In this document: piece after piece, positions 25,520 to 35,052 of the stretch
Layout: every line of letters starts with the position of its first letter
Numbering within the stretch: the first letter of the stretch is position 1
Source of the DNA: Streptomyces poonensis
GTDB lineage: Bacteria; Actinomycetota; Actinomycetes; Streptomycetales; Streptomycetaceae
Direction of reading: 5' to 3'
Assembly: GCF_014650915.1 (NCBI RefSeq)
Contig: NZ_BMVW01000009.1
Coordinates: 1 to 64,000, forward strand
Length of the DNA: 64,000 nt
The notes under the pieces: generated by a model
What the model was told of the DNA's origin: nothing
Databases searched by the model: none
Seen by the model: only the letters and a program-made list of their open reading frames with translations
Position numbers and translations under genes: made by a program

Positions 25520-26938
25520 ATGAGTCGACATCCCGAGCACGCGGCGTCGAGCAGCGTGCCTGTACCCCTGGAGGACGTCCGTCCCTTCGGGGAGGCGCTC
25601 GTGGTGGGTGCCGGTATTGCCGGCCTGCTCGCCGCTCGCGCTTTGTCGGACAGCTTCCAGCATGTCACGATCCTGGAACGCGATGCTCTCGACACGGCCC
25701 ACGCCCACCGCTCCGGTGTCCCGCAGGCGCACCACGTCCACGTGCTGACCGCCCGTGGCGGCCAGTTGCTCGACGAGATGTTCCCCGGTTTCCGCGACGA
25801 GTTGCAAGGTGCCGGGGCGCCCACATTCGACTTCGGCGAGAAGGTCTCCATGCTTTTCGCCGACGGCTGGGCACCGCAACTGGGCACGACCGGCTTGCGC
25901 GTGCAGTCGTTCACCCGCCCTCTCTTCGAGTCCCGCCTGCGACGCCGGGTTGTCGCGCTCCCGGGCGTCGGTCTGCAGGACAAGTGCCAGGTCGTGGGGC
26001 TGGACACGGTCCAGGGCCGGGTGACCGGCGTCGTCACCCGCGGCAGGGAAGCAGACTCCCTCGTCGTGCTGAAGGCCGACCTGGTCGTCGTGGCCGGCGG
26101 CCGTTCCGCGCATCTGCCCGCCTGGCTGGCCGACATCGGGCTGCCGCACCCCCGTGAAACGGTGCTCGACGCGCGCGTAGGCTATGCGTCCCGCCTGTAC
26201 GACAACCCCACCGACCGGTGGCCCGACTGGGTGGCCATGGCCGAGTTCCTTCAGGCTCCGTCGATCCGCCGGGGCTGCTTCGCCACCCGTGTGGAGGACG
26301 GGCGCCTCCTCGTCACCCTGCAGGGCATCGAGGACGACCGTCCACCGCGCGGCGATGCGGACTTCAGGAACTTCGTCGGGTCTCTTCGCGTCCCCCTCGC
26401 ACCTGTACTGCAAGCGATGCGCCCGATCACCTCGCCCCGGCCATACGCGCTCACCGGCAACCGGCGCCTGGCCTACCACCGTCTGCCGCGGTGGCCGGAC
26501 GGACTGGTCGTTGTCGGTGACGCGGTCTGTGCCTTCAACCCCGTCTACGGACAGGGCATGACCGTAGCCGCACTGGAAGCCGTGCTGCTCCGGGATGTCA
26601 TCGCCGCCCAGGCGGGTCGTACGACCCTGTCACCGGGAACGACGCGTCGGTTCCAGCGGAGACTGGCCCGGATGACCTTGATGCCGTGGCTGCTGGCGAC
26701 CTCCACCGACTGGGGCTGGCAACGGCACGAGCGCACACCACCGTTGCCGCTCAGAGCAGGGCTGTGGTACCTGCGCAGCTTGCTGCGCGTCGTGCCCGCG
26801 GAGCCGGAGGTCTACAGGAAGTTCATCCGTGTGCTCAACATGCTGTCACCGCCCACGGCTCTGACCCACCCATGGGTGGTCGGGAAAGTCGTCCTCGGTC
26901 GCCGTCCGCGTCGACACACTGTAAACGTCAAGGGTTGA
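25520..26938 (+). CDS. FAD-dependent monooxygenase/oxidoreductase
   Basis: 472 residues. The N-terminal dinucleotide motif VVGAGIAGLLAARALSD, followed by an acidic residue after ILERD, and the C-terminal FAD motif VVVGDAVCAFNPVYGQGMTV place it in the PHBH/squalene-epoxidase-like flavoprotein group. The middle VVVAGGRSAHLPAWLADIG is typical of the second FAD-binding segment. The ATG at 25520 follows AGGAGGGGGCGGCC. It stands alone with gene-poor flanks and lower G+C than the neighbouring stress genes, so it may have been acquired. The substrate cannot be predicted. Confidence 0.82.
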   Translation: MSRHPEHAASSSVPVPLEDVRPFGEALVVGAGIAGLLAARALSDSFQHVTILERDALDTAHAHRSGVPQAHHVHVLTARGGQLLDEMFPGFRDELQGAGAPTFDFGEKVSMLFADGWAPQLGTTGLRVQSFTRPLFESRLRRRVVALPGVGLQDKCQVVGLDTVQGRVTGVVTRGREADSLVVLKADLVVVAGGRSAHLPAWLADIGLPHPRETVLDARVGYASRLYDNPTDRWPDWVAMAEFLQAPSIRRGCFATRVEDGRLLVTLQGIEDDRPPRGDADFRNFVGSLRVPLAPVLQAMRPITSPRPYALTGNRRLAYHRLPRWPDGLVVVGDAVCAFNPVYGQGMTVAALEAVLLRDVIAAQAGRTTLSPGTTRRFQRRLARMTLMPWLLATSTDWGWQRHERTPPLPLRAGLWYLRSLLRVVPAEPEVYRKFIRVLNMLSPPTALTHPWVVGKVVLGRRPRRHTVNVKG

Positions 26939-27148
26939 AGTGCTGACCTCCGGTTGGCGGCAGCGCTGCGGCGGTTCGTGAGGCCAGTAGCAACAGGACT
27001 TCGTCACTGATCGTCTCGCGATGTGAATGGTGGGTCAGCGCAGGTGCAGCTCCCGTCAGGCAGCTGTCGATCAGGTCAAAGCGGTATTGGATGGGCCGCA
27101 GGTTCCGGCGCAGAGTGCCTTCGGACCCGGAAACTCCGACAGAGGACT

Positions 27149-27853
27149 TCAGGGCATCCGTATTGCCAGGACGTCGTAGGCGGGTGGTCCATCGGGCAGG
27201 CGCAGTCGGCCGATGCCCGCCCAGCCCCAGGCCCGGTAGGCGGCGTGAGCGATCCTGTTGTCAGGAGGTACCAGCGCGGTCGCCAGTTTCAAGCCGCTCC
27301 TGTTGAGCAACGTGGTCAGCAAGCGGCCAGCGATACCCAGCCGTCGGTAGGCCGGCAGCACCATGAGCTCCAGAACGGCGAAAGCCTGTCCTTGCGCGGT
27401 GAGGTTGTCTATCGTGCCCGGAAGATCACCGACGAAGTGGCGCCAGAAAGTTCCTGGCCGGTCGAGCGGGGCTCCGTACGCCATGCCGACAGTTTCCCTG
27501 CTCTCGGCCACTACCAGGTCGAAGCCGACCAGCCTCATATGCTCGGTCAGCCGACCTAGGAAGTGCTGGTAGTCGTCGTATGCGGTGCCACGTTGGCACG
27601 AATTGGCGGTCAGGTAGAGGTTCGCCAGATCCTCCCGATGCAGGTCCGCCTGCCAACGGGTCATCCGGCGCAGGAAGACCGGGGGCGGAGCGGGGACCCT
27701 GGCCGAGGCGTCCCAGGGGTACAACACGTTGTCCGGTGTGACTACAGGCTCGTCGCCCATATTGCCAGGGGACACTACGGGCACGAGATCCGATACGGGA
27801 GCGAGGTCGGACTCGGACTGAGACGCGTTCTCATGGTTGGGAGCACTGCTCAT
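27149..27853 (-). CDS. GNAT-family acetyltransferase
   Basis: 234 residues. After a ~70-residue variable N-terminus comes a GNAT domain with the acetyl-CoA motif VLELMVLPAYRRLGIAGRLL and the terminal strand pattern ALVPPDNRIAHAAYRAWGW. The ATG at 27853 (MSSAPNHENASQ) is favoured over an upstream in-frame Met because the latter would use most of the short divergent promoter region. The gene is divergent to a LuxR regulator starting at 28043. Target unknown; possibly a resistance or self-protection enzyme controlled by the neighbour. Confidence 0.78.
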   Translation of the reverse strand: MSSAPNHENASQSESDLAPVSDLVPVVSPGNMGDEPVVTPDNVLYPWDASARVPAPPPVFLRRMTRWQADLHREDLANLYLTANSCQRGTAYDDYQHFLGRLTEHMRLVGFDLVVAESRETVGMAYGAPLDRPGTFWRHFVGDLPGTIDNLTAQGQAFAVLELMVLPAYRRLGIAGRLLTTLLNRSGLKLATALVPPDNRIAHAAYRAWGWAGIGRLRLPDGPPAYDVLAIRMP

Positions 27854-28042
27854 TGCGGCCTCATCTCGTCGCGCTTTGGGCGTGCTTACCCCAGGTGATC
27901 CGGTGTCATCCCTTTTGGGATCCCGTCTTCCTTTACACACGCCCCTTGGCTGTGCGTTGCACCTTCAAACGTGGCCCAACGTATCGCCGGCATATCCGTT
28001 CGGCCTATCCCAACTTCCTGGGGTTGTCCCTACCATTTCGGC
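27854..28042. promoter_or_regulatory. Divergent promoter region
   Basis: 189-bp spacer between the divergent GNAT and LuxR genes, lower in G+C than its surroundings. No individual -35/-10 or operator can be assigned with confidence; it is the only space available for both promoters. Confidence 0.4.
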
Positions 28043-29254
28043 ATGGAGAAACGCCTGGACCACCCTCAGCTTCCGGGCCGCGCGCGATCGCTCGTCGCGC
28101 GCCGACGGCTGCTCACCGAGGCTTTCGAGCGCAGGACGGGTGCTCTGGACAGATCTGAGGACTTCCGGTCGCTAGACATTCTGGACGCCGCTGCACAGTG
28201 CCTTATCACAGCAGTACCGGCAGATGTCTGGTGTGCGGTGCTATTGGACCCGGCAACCATGCTGGATACCGGAGGGCAGCACGAGCACGGGTTCTCCGAA
28301 CGCGTCATGCCGCGTTTGTTCGAAATTGAACACGCGGAGCAGGCCGGTGCGGACAATATCCGTGCCCTCGCACGCCGCTCTGCTCCTGCCAGCCTGCTGA
28401 GCCGGACCATGGAAGGGCAGATCGATTCAAGCGTTTACTATCAGGATGTATTGCGCCCTGAAGGGCTCACTGATGAGCTGCGGGTACTGCTTCGCGACGG
28501 CCGCCGCACTCGAGGGCTGCTCGTCCTCTGTCGTGCCCGCGGCTCCGCGCCGTTCACGTCGGCGGATGTGGGGCTGGCCGCAGCACTCAGTGTTCCGGCT
28601 GCCCGGTCGCTGCGCAGCTCGTTCCTGCTCGCAGGCATAGACCGGGCTGATGTGCCGGACGCTCCAGGCCTGGTGATCCTTGATGAAGACTGCCGGCTTC
28701 GTTACGTCAGTCCAACGGCTGACTACTGGCTCGGCACCATTCAGGAGCGCCACGGCGCCTCTGCCCGGACTTTACCGCTGGCCGTGTGCGCTATCGCGGC
28801 AGGGGTTCGCGGTGTGCCCTCCGGACATCAGATCACTTCGCGCCTTCACAGCAGTACGGGATGCTGGCTGACATGCCATGCCTGGCATACGGGAACGCAC
28901 TGTGACACAGCACAGCGGAACAACAAAACCCCGCAGGACGAACCGCTGACCTACATCTCGATCGGCCCCTCCCACCCCGGAGAACTCACTGCCATCGTCC
29001 TGGACGCATACGGGCTGACCGTACGGGAACGACAGATCGCCCAGCTGGTCCTCATCGGGCGCTCCACTTCTCAGGTGGCGGCAGCGCTGCACATTTCCTC
29101 CTACACGGTGCAGGACCACTTGAGGAAGATATTCGATAAGGCCGGCGTGCGTAGCCGTCGAGAGTTCACCGGCGAACTGTTCCTTCGTCACTACCTTCCG
29201 TACCTCGCGGAACCACCGCTGAGCACAGATGGCCGGATGCGCCCCACCCCCTGA
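28043..29254 (+). CDS. LuxR-family transcriptional regulator
   Basis: 403 residues. A clear C-terminal GerE/LuxR HTH (LTVRERQIAQLVLIGRSTSQ, then the recognition helix SSYTVQDHLRKIFDKAGV) occupies roughly residues 330-390. The N-terminal two-thirds may include GAF- or PAS-like sensor folds but show no diagnostic motif. There is no receiver Asp pattern, so it is not a typical response regulator. The ATG at 28043 was chosen because the extended N-terminus lacks coding bias. Its own low-GC character and the IS debris that follows suggest accessory DNA. Control of the divergent GNAT gene is a likely but untested role. Confidence 0.82.
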   Translation: MEKRLDHPQLPGRARSLVARRRLLTEAFERRTGALDRSEDFRSLDILDAAAQCLITAVPADVWCAVLLDPATMLDTGGQHEHGFSERVMPRLFEIEHAEQAGADNIRALARRSAPASLLSRTMEGQIDSSVYYQDVLRPEGLTDELRVLLRDGRRTRGLLVLCRARGSAPFTSADVGLAAALSVPAARSLRSSFLLAGIDRADVPDAPGLVILDEDCRLRYVSPTADYWLGTIQERHGASARTLPLAVCAIAAGVRGVPSGHQITSRLHSSTGCWLTCHAWHTGTHCDTAQRNNKTPQDEPLTYISIGPSHPGELTAIVLDAYGLTVRERQIAQLVLIGRSTSQVAAALHISSYTVQDHLRKIFDKAGVRSRREFTGELFLRHYLPYLAEPPLSTDGRMRPTP

Positions 29255-29407
29255 TGACGGGGCAATAGTGAAGAACCGAGAACTGCGAGGTCGGTGGCGA
29301 CGAAGCATGGTCAAGGGCGCATTGACGTTACAGTAGACGAGTACTGCGAGGTTAGTCCACACGCGGCATTTCTCCACTGCAACTGCCAGCTATCCTAAGG
29401 GCTCGCA

Positions 29408-29689
29408 GAGAATCAAACTGTTACTTCTCGTGATCTGATTCGGCTCGTTGTTGTGCTATGAGCGTCTCTGATGAGGTCCGTGGTCAACTCGCCGCTGAGT
29501 TCACGGTGTTGTTCCCGCATATCGACGAGCGGCAGCGGCGGCGGATGATGGGGCCGAGGCCCGGAACCTGGGCACGGTGGTATCCGGGCGGTCGCACGGG
29601 CGGCCCAGGTCAGGGAAACCACGATCCGCAAGGGCGTGGACAAGTTGCAGGTCGGCGAGGGACCTCTGGACCGGGTACGCAGGTGCTCC
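29408..29689 (+). pseudogene. ISAzo13-like transposase, 5' remnant
   Basis: The ATG at 29458 opens MSVSDEVRGQLAAEFTVLF and HIDERQRRRMMG, the N-terminus of ISAzo13-family transposases. A frameshift follows; the sequel AEARNLGT and then ETTIRKGVDKLQVGEGPLDR are read in other frames. The ~50 bases before the ATG (from 29408) probably include the old left terminal region. The rest of the element is absent, replaced by a second transposase relic. Confidence 0.7.
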
Positions 29690-30441
29690 GATTGGTTGGT
29701 CCCCTTCCGGATGGCCCTCAAGGCGCGAGGCGCTGCGCGGGCTTGGCCCAGTACCAACGGGGTGCTGTAGCGGGTGCGGACAGGTGTGCAGTGGCGGGAC
29801 CTGCCGGAGCGGTTCGGGCCGTGGGAGACGGTCTGCAAGCGGCACCGCCGCTGGTCAGCGGACGGGACGTGGAAGATGCTGCTGTCGAAGATCCAGGCCG
29901 CCGAGGACGCGGCGGGCCGGGTCGACTGGGACGTGTCGGTGGACTCCACCGCGGTGAGAGCTCACCAGCACGCCGTCGGCGCGAGGCAAGCACCGCCCGC
30001 CGCGCTTCCTCAAAAACGGGGTCGGCCGGGGGGACGAACCAGACCGATCCGATACTTCGGCCGCTGGCCGGCCGGCTGGCGGAGGTGGTCAGCTCGGCGA
30101 GTGCCTGGGATGCTCCCGCGGCGGCTTCACCACCAAAATCCATTTCGCCGCCGACGGACGGTGCCGACCACTCGCCCTCCTCCTGACCCCTGGACACTAC
30201 GGTGACGGCCCCCAGCTCGAGCACGTACTGGCGCAGATCTGCGTGCCCCGCACCGGAGTGGGACGGCCGCGCACCCGACCTGACCATGTCCTGGCCGACA
30301 AGGCCTACAGGTCCCGGAACAATCGCCGCTACCTGCGACGAGGCGGCATCGGCCACACCATCACCGAACGAGTCGACCAGCGCAGACACCGGCTGAACCG
30401 AGGCTTCCGAGGCGGGCGGCCCACCGGTTTCGACAGCGGCG
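29690..30441 (+). pseudogene. IS5-type (IS427-like) transposase remnant
   Basis: Fragments in several frames match IS5-family DDE transposases: RVRTGVQWRDLPERFGPWET, DVSVDSTAVRAHQHAVGA, FTTKIHFAADGRCRPLAL, HVLADKAYRSRNNRRYLRR and RGGRPTGFD. A TAG stands where Tyr is usual just before RVRTGVQW (near 29770), and at least one frameshift separates the halves. The catalytic C-terminal end is cut at about 30441, where unrelated minus-strand coding sequence begins. Not functional. Confidence 0.8.
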
Positions 30442-30543
30442 GCGTGCGGCGGCGGCCGTGCCGGACGACCCCAGGGTCAGCAGTCCGCCGACCGCCGTGG
30501 CCGCACCCATGGACTTCAGTAAGTGGCGACGACCGGCACCCAT
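30442..30543 (-). pseudogene. Truncated exported-protein gene (signal peptide only)
   Basis: On the minus strand the ATG at 30543 opens MGAGRRHLLKSMGAATAVGG and LLTLGSSGTAAAA, a typical export signal with an Arg pair and hydrophobic core. After ~35 residues the frame meets the IS5 relic, so the mature protein is lost. The product cannot be named. Confidence 0.5.
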
Positions 30544-30662
30544 CGGGGGCAGGGACTGTTGGCGGGCTTGATCAAGAACGTGGCACACAGGCGGGTCTCT
30601 CCAAGGAACGGGTCTCTCCAAGAAATGTGAACTGCTGCACATCCGGGTGTTGTCGGTGATCG

Positions 30663-30971
30663 TCAGACCTCGGGCAGCGGCGAGACGGCATGAGCCGGTG
30701 GGGCGTCGCCGGCGGCAGGCCGCGGCGCGGAGCCGTGCCGCCGCTGGTGCATCAGCAGCCCGAGGAACCCGGCGAGGAAGCCGCTGATCAGCCCGGACAC
30801 GGCGTGGTTGGCGGCGTTCGCCCCGGCGCCGGCAGGAACACCGACCACCAGGTAGTTGACCAGGGCGCTCATCACCGCGCCGATGACACCCCCGATCGCG
30901 CCGCTGATGACCGACGCGCGCACGCGAGGGGGCGACCCGGGGAGGTGCGTTTGCCTCCGAACCCCCTTCAC
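30663..30971 (-). CDS. Small hydrophobic membrane protein, unknown function
   Basis: 102 residues from a GTG at 30971. Two Gly/Ala-rich hydrophobic helices (SVISGAIGGVIGAVMSALVN; then HAVSGLISGFLAGFLGLLMH) are followed by a short charged tail. A later in-frame GTG at the SVISG segment is an alternative start. I recognise no family. The gene is flanked by IS debris and by the panD-like repeat, so it may be a remnant or an orphan accessory gene. Confidence 0.5.
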   Translation of the reverse strand: MKGVRRQTHLPGSPPRVRASVISGAIGGVIGAVMSALVNYLVVGVPAGAGANAANHAVSGLISGFLAGFLGLLMHQRRHGSAPRPAAGDAPPAHAVSPLPEV

Positions 30972-31115
30972 CTAGGCCTGATGGACCGTCAGAGAAGTCG
31001 GCATTCGGTCGGCATGAGTCCTGAGAGACCCGGGGAAAGCTGCTCGAACATGCGACTGGTCGTAAGGTGTGGAAACAGCCCTTGACCTGCAAAAGCGCAG
31101 GCAGGGAGCAGGCGA

Positions 31116-31212
31116 ATCGGGAGTTTCTCCGTGTTCCGTACCATGTTCCAGTCCAAGATCAACTTCTTGATTCATCTGTGCAGGTCAGGGGCATGATTGA
31201 GTCGCTCGGGTC
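31116..31212. repeat. Left copy of ~97-bp imperfect direct repeat (panD-like 5' end)
   Basis: 97 bases that align with 54391-54486 at about 88% (about ten mismatches and one 1-bp gap). Within it, TCCGTGTTCCGTACCATGTT continues into codons for FRTMFQSKI. This matches the start of aspartate 1-decarboxylase (PanD, MxRTMFKSKIH). The rest of panD is missing. The copy lies at the left edge of the polyketide island. Confidence 0.8.
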
Positions 31213-31237
31213 GGTGTCGGTCTCGTTGGCGCTCTCG

Positions 31238-31384
31238 TAGAAGAGGGCGTCCGCGCCGAACAGCAACCTGCGGTTCCAAGTCGCCGCCGGGGAGTCCGTG
31301 ACGCACACGGTCCACCTGAAGAACGGGGAGAACGGCGGCAAGGACTACGCGACGCTGGAGCCGACCTTCACCCACGCCGGCTGA
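31238..31384 (+). pseudogene. 3' fragment of an unidentified, possibly secreted protein gene
   Basis: An open frame reading NSNLRFQVAAGESVTHTVHL then KNGENGGKDYATLEPTFTHAG and a stop has good coding bias but no start; upstream is the panD-like repeat. The beta-rich character suggests the C-terminal end of an extracellular protein. Not identified. Confidence 0.45.
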
Positions 31385-31399
31385 CCCGAGGACGGAACA

Positions 31400-31430
31400 G
31401 TGCCGCGGCGCCCCATGAGCGCCGCGGCAC
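31400..31430. terminator. Strong hairpin, probable bidirectional terminator
   Basis: GTGCCGCGGCGC and GCGCCGCGGCAC form a perfect 12-bp stem with a 7-base loop (CCCATGA). It lies between the fragment ending at 31384 and the convergent SARP regulator gene ending at 31480. Confidence 0.8.
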
Positions 31431-31479
31431 CCTCGTACAGGACACGCCCGTCACCTGGGTCCGCGACCGTGGTGGTGTC

Positions 31480-34400
31480 TCACGGGGACGGGGAACCAGT
31501 CGGGTCGGGCCAGTCGTCGGCACCCTGGCCCAGCAGTTCGTGGAGCAGCGGGGTCGCGGGCAGCGCCGGGTGGAGGTACACACGCTCACGGCGTTGTCCG
31601 ACAACGGCCAGCATCGTCCGGAAGGTGCTCCTCGCCTCCTCGGTCCGCCCGCTGTGCACCTGCGCCTGGCCCAGCAGACCCAGGTGGAGAGGGTGGCGCA
31701 AGTACGTCCCCGACCGGACCAGTTCGGCCAGCGAGGTGTGCATGAGGGCGAGGCCCTCGTCGTGGTCTCCCGCGTGCGCCAGGCCCCACCCCTTGACGAC
31801 ACCCAGCATCGCCTTCCAGTAGAGCAGTCCGTGCTCGCCCGCGACGCGGACACCCTCGTCGCCCGAGGCGAGCGCGGTGCGGGTGTCACCCTCCCAAGCC
31901 GCCACGACCCCGTCCACGTACAGTGCGAAGGAGCGGTCGGACGGCCTGCTGCCGTACTCGGTGATGCTCAGGAGCTCACGTCGGCGCGCACCGGCGGTCT
32001 GCCGGTTTCCGAGGAGCCAGTGGGTGAAGGTGTCGTAGGAGCGGCAGGAGACGCGCGGGTCGTGCTGGAAGGTACGTGCCAGCGCATGCCCCTCGTCGGC
32101 CAGACGGTCCGCCATGCCGACGCCGCGCTCCAGTTCGGCGAGCGCCTGCGGCAGCATTCCGCGCACATGCAGCACGATGCCTTCGCCGTACGCCGCACCG
32201 AGCGACGCCACGGGCTCCCGGGTCCGGCGCGAGATGTCCCGCAGCAGGCCGGACAACTGCCGCGAGGCGTCGTAGCGGCCGGTGACCAGGTGCGCCGCGC
32301 ACAGCGCCCAGAGCACCGACGGGTCCTCGGGGTCCTGAGCGGCCGTGCGCAGGGCGCGACCGCGTGTCAGGGCCGTCTCGGCCTCGCGGTGGCCGTAGCC
32401 GCGCGTGATGGCGAGTACCTGGCCGAGCTGGATGTGCAGCTTCTGCTCCAGCCGCACCGTGGCGGGATCGTCCGGCGGCAGGAAGCCGATCAGGTGCTGC
32501 GCACGGCGCAGCCACATCTCCACCTGCTCGTACGCCATGGACTGCTCGGCGTGTTCCGCGGCGAGCAGCAGCCGGGACAGCACCTGGGCGGCGGGCAGTG
32601 CGCTCTTGGCGTGCCAGCTGTGATGCGCCACCCGCTCGATCTCCTCGTCGCCCATCTGTCCGCGCCGGCGTGCGCGCAGCGCGTCGGCGATCCTGCCGTG
32701 CAGGCGGTGGCGGTCCGCACGCGGCAGTTCGTCGACGAGCGTCTCCCGGACCAGGGCGTGAGCGAAGTGCAGCCGCCCCGGATCATGCGGGTCCTCCTCG
32801 AGCAGACCGGCACGGAGGGCCGATTCGAGACCGGCGACGACCGGTTCGTCGGGCGTGGCGGTCCGGTACAGCAGGTCGGTGTCCACCTCGGCGCCGATGA
32901 CGGCGCACAGCCGGAGCAACCGCAGCACCGGCTCGGGCAGCGCGGCGAACCGCTGGTGCAGCGCCTCGCGTATACCGGTGGGAATGTGGACCAGGAGCGC
33001 GTCGGCCGCGTCCGGGCGACGGAGGCTGCGCGCATCGCCCACGAGGGAGAGCAACTGCATCACGAAGTACGGGTTGCCTGCGCTGCGCCGGTGCAGCACC
33101 TCGACGACCTTCGGGTCCACACCGGGCCCCGCATGTGCCTCGACGAGAGCGGCGACGGCGTCCGGGGAGAGTCCGCACAGCCGCAGCGTCTCGGTCCTGG
33201 GGCCGCGTAACACGTCGGAGACCATCCGGCGCAGCGTCGCGTCCGACTCTGCCTCGCACTCCCGGGCCGTGAGGACGATCCCGAGCGGCTGGCCCTGGCA
33301 CCGGGTGCGTAACAGTCTGAGCAGGTCGAGGGAGGCGGTGTCCGCCCATTGCAGGTCTTCGAGGAGCAGCACGAGCGGGCGTTGTCCGGCCAGGTCGAGC
33401 AGCACCTCGCAGACCGCGTCATGGGCGAGGAAGCGGGCCTGGGACCCGTAGGAGGACAAGCTCGGGCCGCCGGTCCGGGCCGCCGACCGTTCGGGCATGA
33501 GCGGGCCGAGCAGGGCGTCGTACGGCCGCGTCGCCTCGCGAAAGGCATCCGGCCGGGTGGCGGACAGCCGTCGCAGGACCTGGGTCCACAACCAGTAGGC
33601 GGGAACGCCCTCACCGGGGAAGCAGTGGCTCCAGACGATTTCCGGCCCGGCGTCCTTCTCCTGCGCCGCCATGCTCTCCAGGCGTGCGGCGAGTTCGAGC
33701 AGCAGGCGGGTCTTCCCGACTCCCGGGGGGCCGAGGACGCCGGCCACATGGCCGTGGCCCACGGCCGCGCCTGCGGCGGCGGTCGTCAGCCGGTCGAGTT
33801 CCTGGCCGCGGCCGGTGAACGGCGAAGGGGCAGCCGTCCACCCCGGCTCGGTCTCCGGGGATCTGTCGGCTCTCGGGGCGGTCGCCGGCTCGTGCGCCGG
33901 CCGGGGTAATGCCCGCCACCGGGCTGTCCCGTCCTGCGTGCCAACGTTGTCCGCCCGCGCCTCCGGCGGCACATCGGCTCGCGCGTTCGGGCGCACGCCG
34001 GTCCCCGTGGTCCCGTCGCGGCCGATGGTCGAGACCGAGCCGGCTGTCGCGTGGGCGCCGTCGGTTGCCGCCGTGCCGTGCCCGCGAGCCGTGACGGCCG
34101 TGCCGCCGTCCCCGGAGCCGTCCGAGCCGTCGGAGTCTGCGGAGTCCGATGGCGTGCCGTCAGCGGTCTCGTTCGTCACGGGTGGCACAGGTGATGTGCC
34201 GATGGACGCGAGCTTCTCGAAAGGGGTGCCCGCTCCCGGCTCCTGGCGCAGGATCATGTCTCTGACCTGGCGCAGTTCGGCCGCGGTGTCCACACCGAAC
34301 TCCTCGACCAGATGGCTGCGTGTCCGCTCGTACACCTCCAGCGCCTCGGCCTGCCGGCCGAGTCGGGACAGTGCTGTCATGAGGTGGCCGACCAGTCGCT

Positions 34401-35052
34401 CCCGTGTGGGATGACGGCGTGCTTCCCCGTCCAGATCGGCGGCGACCTCTTCGGCCGCGCCGAGAGCCAGCCGCGCCTCGGCGCGGGACTCCACGGCGGT
34501 GAGCCGGATCTGTTCCAGTCGGGCGCACTCGTCGCTGAGCGGCGGATTGCTGTCGAACTCCGCGTACGGCGAGCCGCGCCACAGCCTGAGGGCCTCGGTG
34601 AGCCGGGCCTGCGCGGTACGCGGATCGCTCTGCTCCAGCAGCCGCCGTCCGTCGGTGACCAGACGCTCGAAGCGGCAGGCGTCGACGTGCTCGGGATCGA
34701 GATCGAGGACGTAACCGGGCGTCCTGTGACGCAGCACCGAGGGATGCCCCGTTCTCGCCGCCGTGTGCAGGGCCCGGCGCAGATGGGAGACATGGCTCTG
34801 CAGGGTGGCGACGGCGTGACGGGGTACCTCGTCACCCCACAGTTCCTCGACGAGCAGTTCGGTGGGCACCACGCGGCCGAGACGGATGAGCAGCAGGGCG
34901 AGCAGCGTCCGCCGGCGTGGCGGACCGAGCGGGAGGTCATGCCCGTTGACTTGCGCCGACATGGGTCCCAGAACGCTCAGGAAAAGCTTGGTCTGGCCAA
35001 TGGTCATGGGTGACCCGTTCGCGGTCGGAGGTACGGGCATGACGGTTCCCAT
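31480..35052 (-). CDS. SARP-type regulator with AAA/NACHT-like ATPase and TPR-like C-terminus (PimR/AfsR class)
   Basis: 1190 residues. Residues ~25-110 form an OmpR-type winged helix (LPLGPPRRRTLLALLLIRLG) and ~115-260 the bacterial transcriptional activation domain (CRFERLVTDGRRLLEQ, HPTRERLVGHLMTALSRLGR). A Ser/Asp/Gly-rich linker (~280-400) leads to an ATPase domain with the P-loop VLGPPGVGKTRLLLEL near residue 440 and LVLLLEDLQWADTASLDLLR as Walker B. The remainder is helical and TPR-like, with no LuxR HTH at the end. Size and layout match PimR-type SARP-LAL activators of polyene macrolide clusters. The ATG at 35052 was taken as start; Met at 35007 (MTIGQTKLF) is possible. It is divergent from the PKS genes it probably once activated. 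Confidence 0.9.
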   Translation of the reverse strand: MGTVMPVPPTANGSPMTIGQTKLFLSVLGPMSAQVNGHDLPLGPPRRRTLLALLLIRLGRVVPTELLVEELWGDEVPRHAVATLQSHVSHLRRALHTAARTGHPSVLRHRTPGYVLDLDPEHVDACRFERLVTDGRRLLEQSDPRTAQARLTEALRLWRGSPYAEFDSNPPLSDECARLEQIRLTAVESRAEARLALGAAEEVAADLDGEARRHPTRERLVGHLMTALSRLGRQAEALEVYERTRSHLVEEFGVDTAAELRQVRDMILRQEPGAGTPFEKLASIGTSPVPPVTNETADGTPSDSADSDGSDGSGDGGTAVTARGHGTAATDGAHATAGSVSTIGRDGTTGTGVRPNARADVPPEARADNVGTQDGTARWRALPRPAHEPATAPRADRSPETEPGWTAAPSPFTGRGQELDRLTTAAAGAAVGHGHVAGVLGPPGVGKTRLLLELAARLESMAAQEKDAGPEIVWSHCFPGEGVPAYWLWTQVLRRLSATRPDAFREATRPYDALLGPLMPERSAARTGGPSLSSYGSQARFLAHDAVCEVLLDLAGQRPLVLLLEDLQWADTASLDLLRLLRTRCQGQPLGIVLTARECEAESDATLRRMVSDVLRGPRTETLRLCGLSPDAVAALVEAHAGPGVDPKVVEVLHRRSAGNPYFVMQLLSLVGDARSLRRPDAADALLVHIPTGIREALHQRFAALPEPVLRLLRLCAVIGAEVDTDLLYRTATPDEPVVAGLESALRAGLLEEDPHDPGRLHFAHALVRETLVDELPRADRHRLHGRIADALRARRRGQMGDEEIERVAHHSWHAKSALPAAQVLSRLLLAAEHAEQSMAYEQVEMWLRRAQHLIGFLPPDDPATVRLEQKLHIQLGQVLAITRGYGHREAETALTRGRALRTAAQDPEDPSVLWALCAAHLVTGRYDASRQLSGLLRDISRRTREPVASLGAAYGEGIVLHVRGMLPQALAELERGVGMADRLADEGHALARTFQHDPRVSCRSYDTFTHWLLGNRQTAGARRRELLSITEYGSRPSDRSFALYVDGVVAAWEGDTRTALASGDEGVRVAGEHGLLYWKAMLGVVKGWGLAHAGDHDEGLALMHTSLAELVRSGTYLRHPLHLGLLGQAQVHSGRTEEARSTFRTMLAVVGQRRERVYLHPALPATPLLHELLGQGADDWPDPTGSPSP

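Noticed and set aside
29458..31212. tRNA gene as attachment site for the island
   Set aside because: I found no cloverleaf-like sequence with a CCA-type acceptor end near either repeat; the repeats instead resemble a protein-gene start.
31238..31384. Possible continuation of the panD-like repeat into a real gene
   Set aside because: The frame after the left repeat encodes an unrelated beta-rich tail, not PanD, so the two are juxtaposed fragments rather than one gene.
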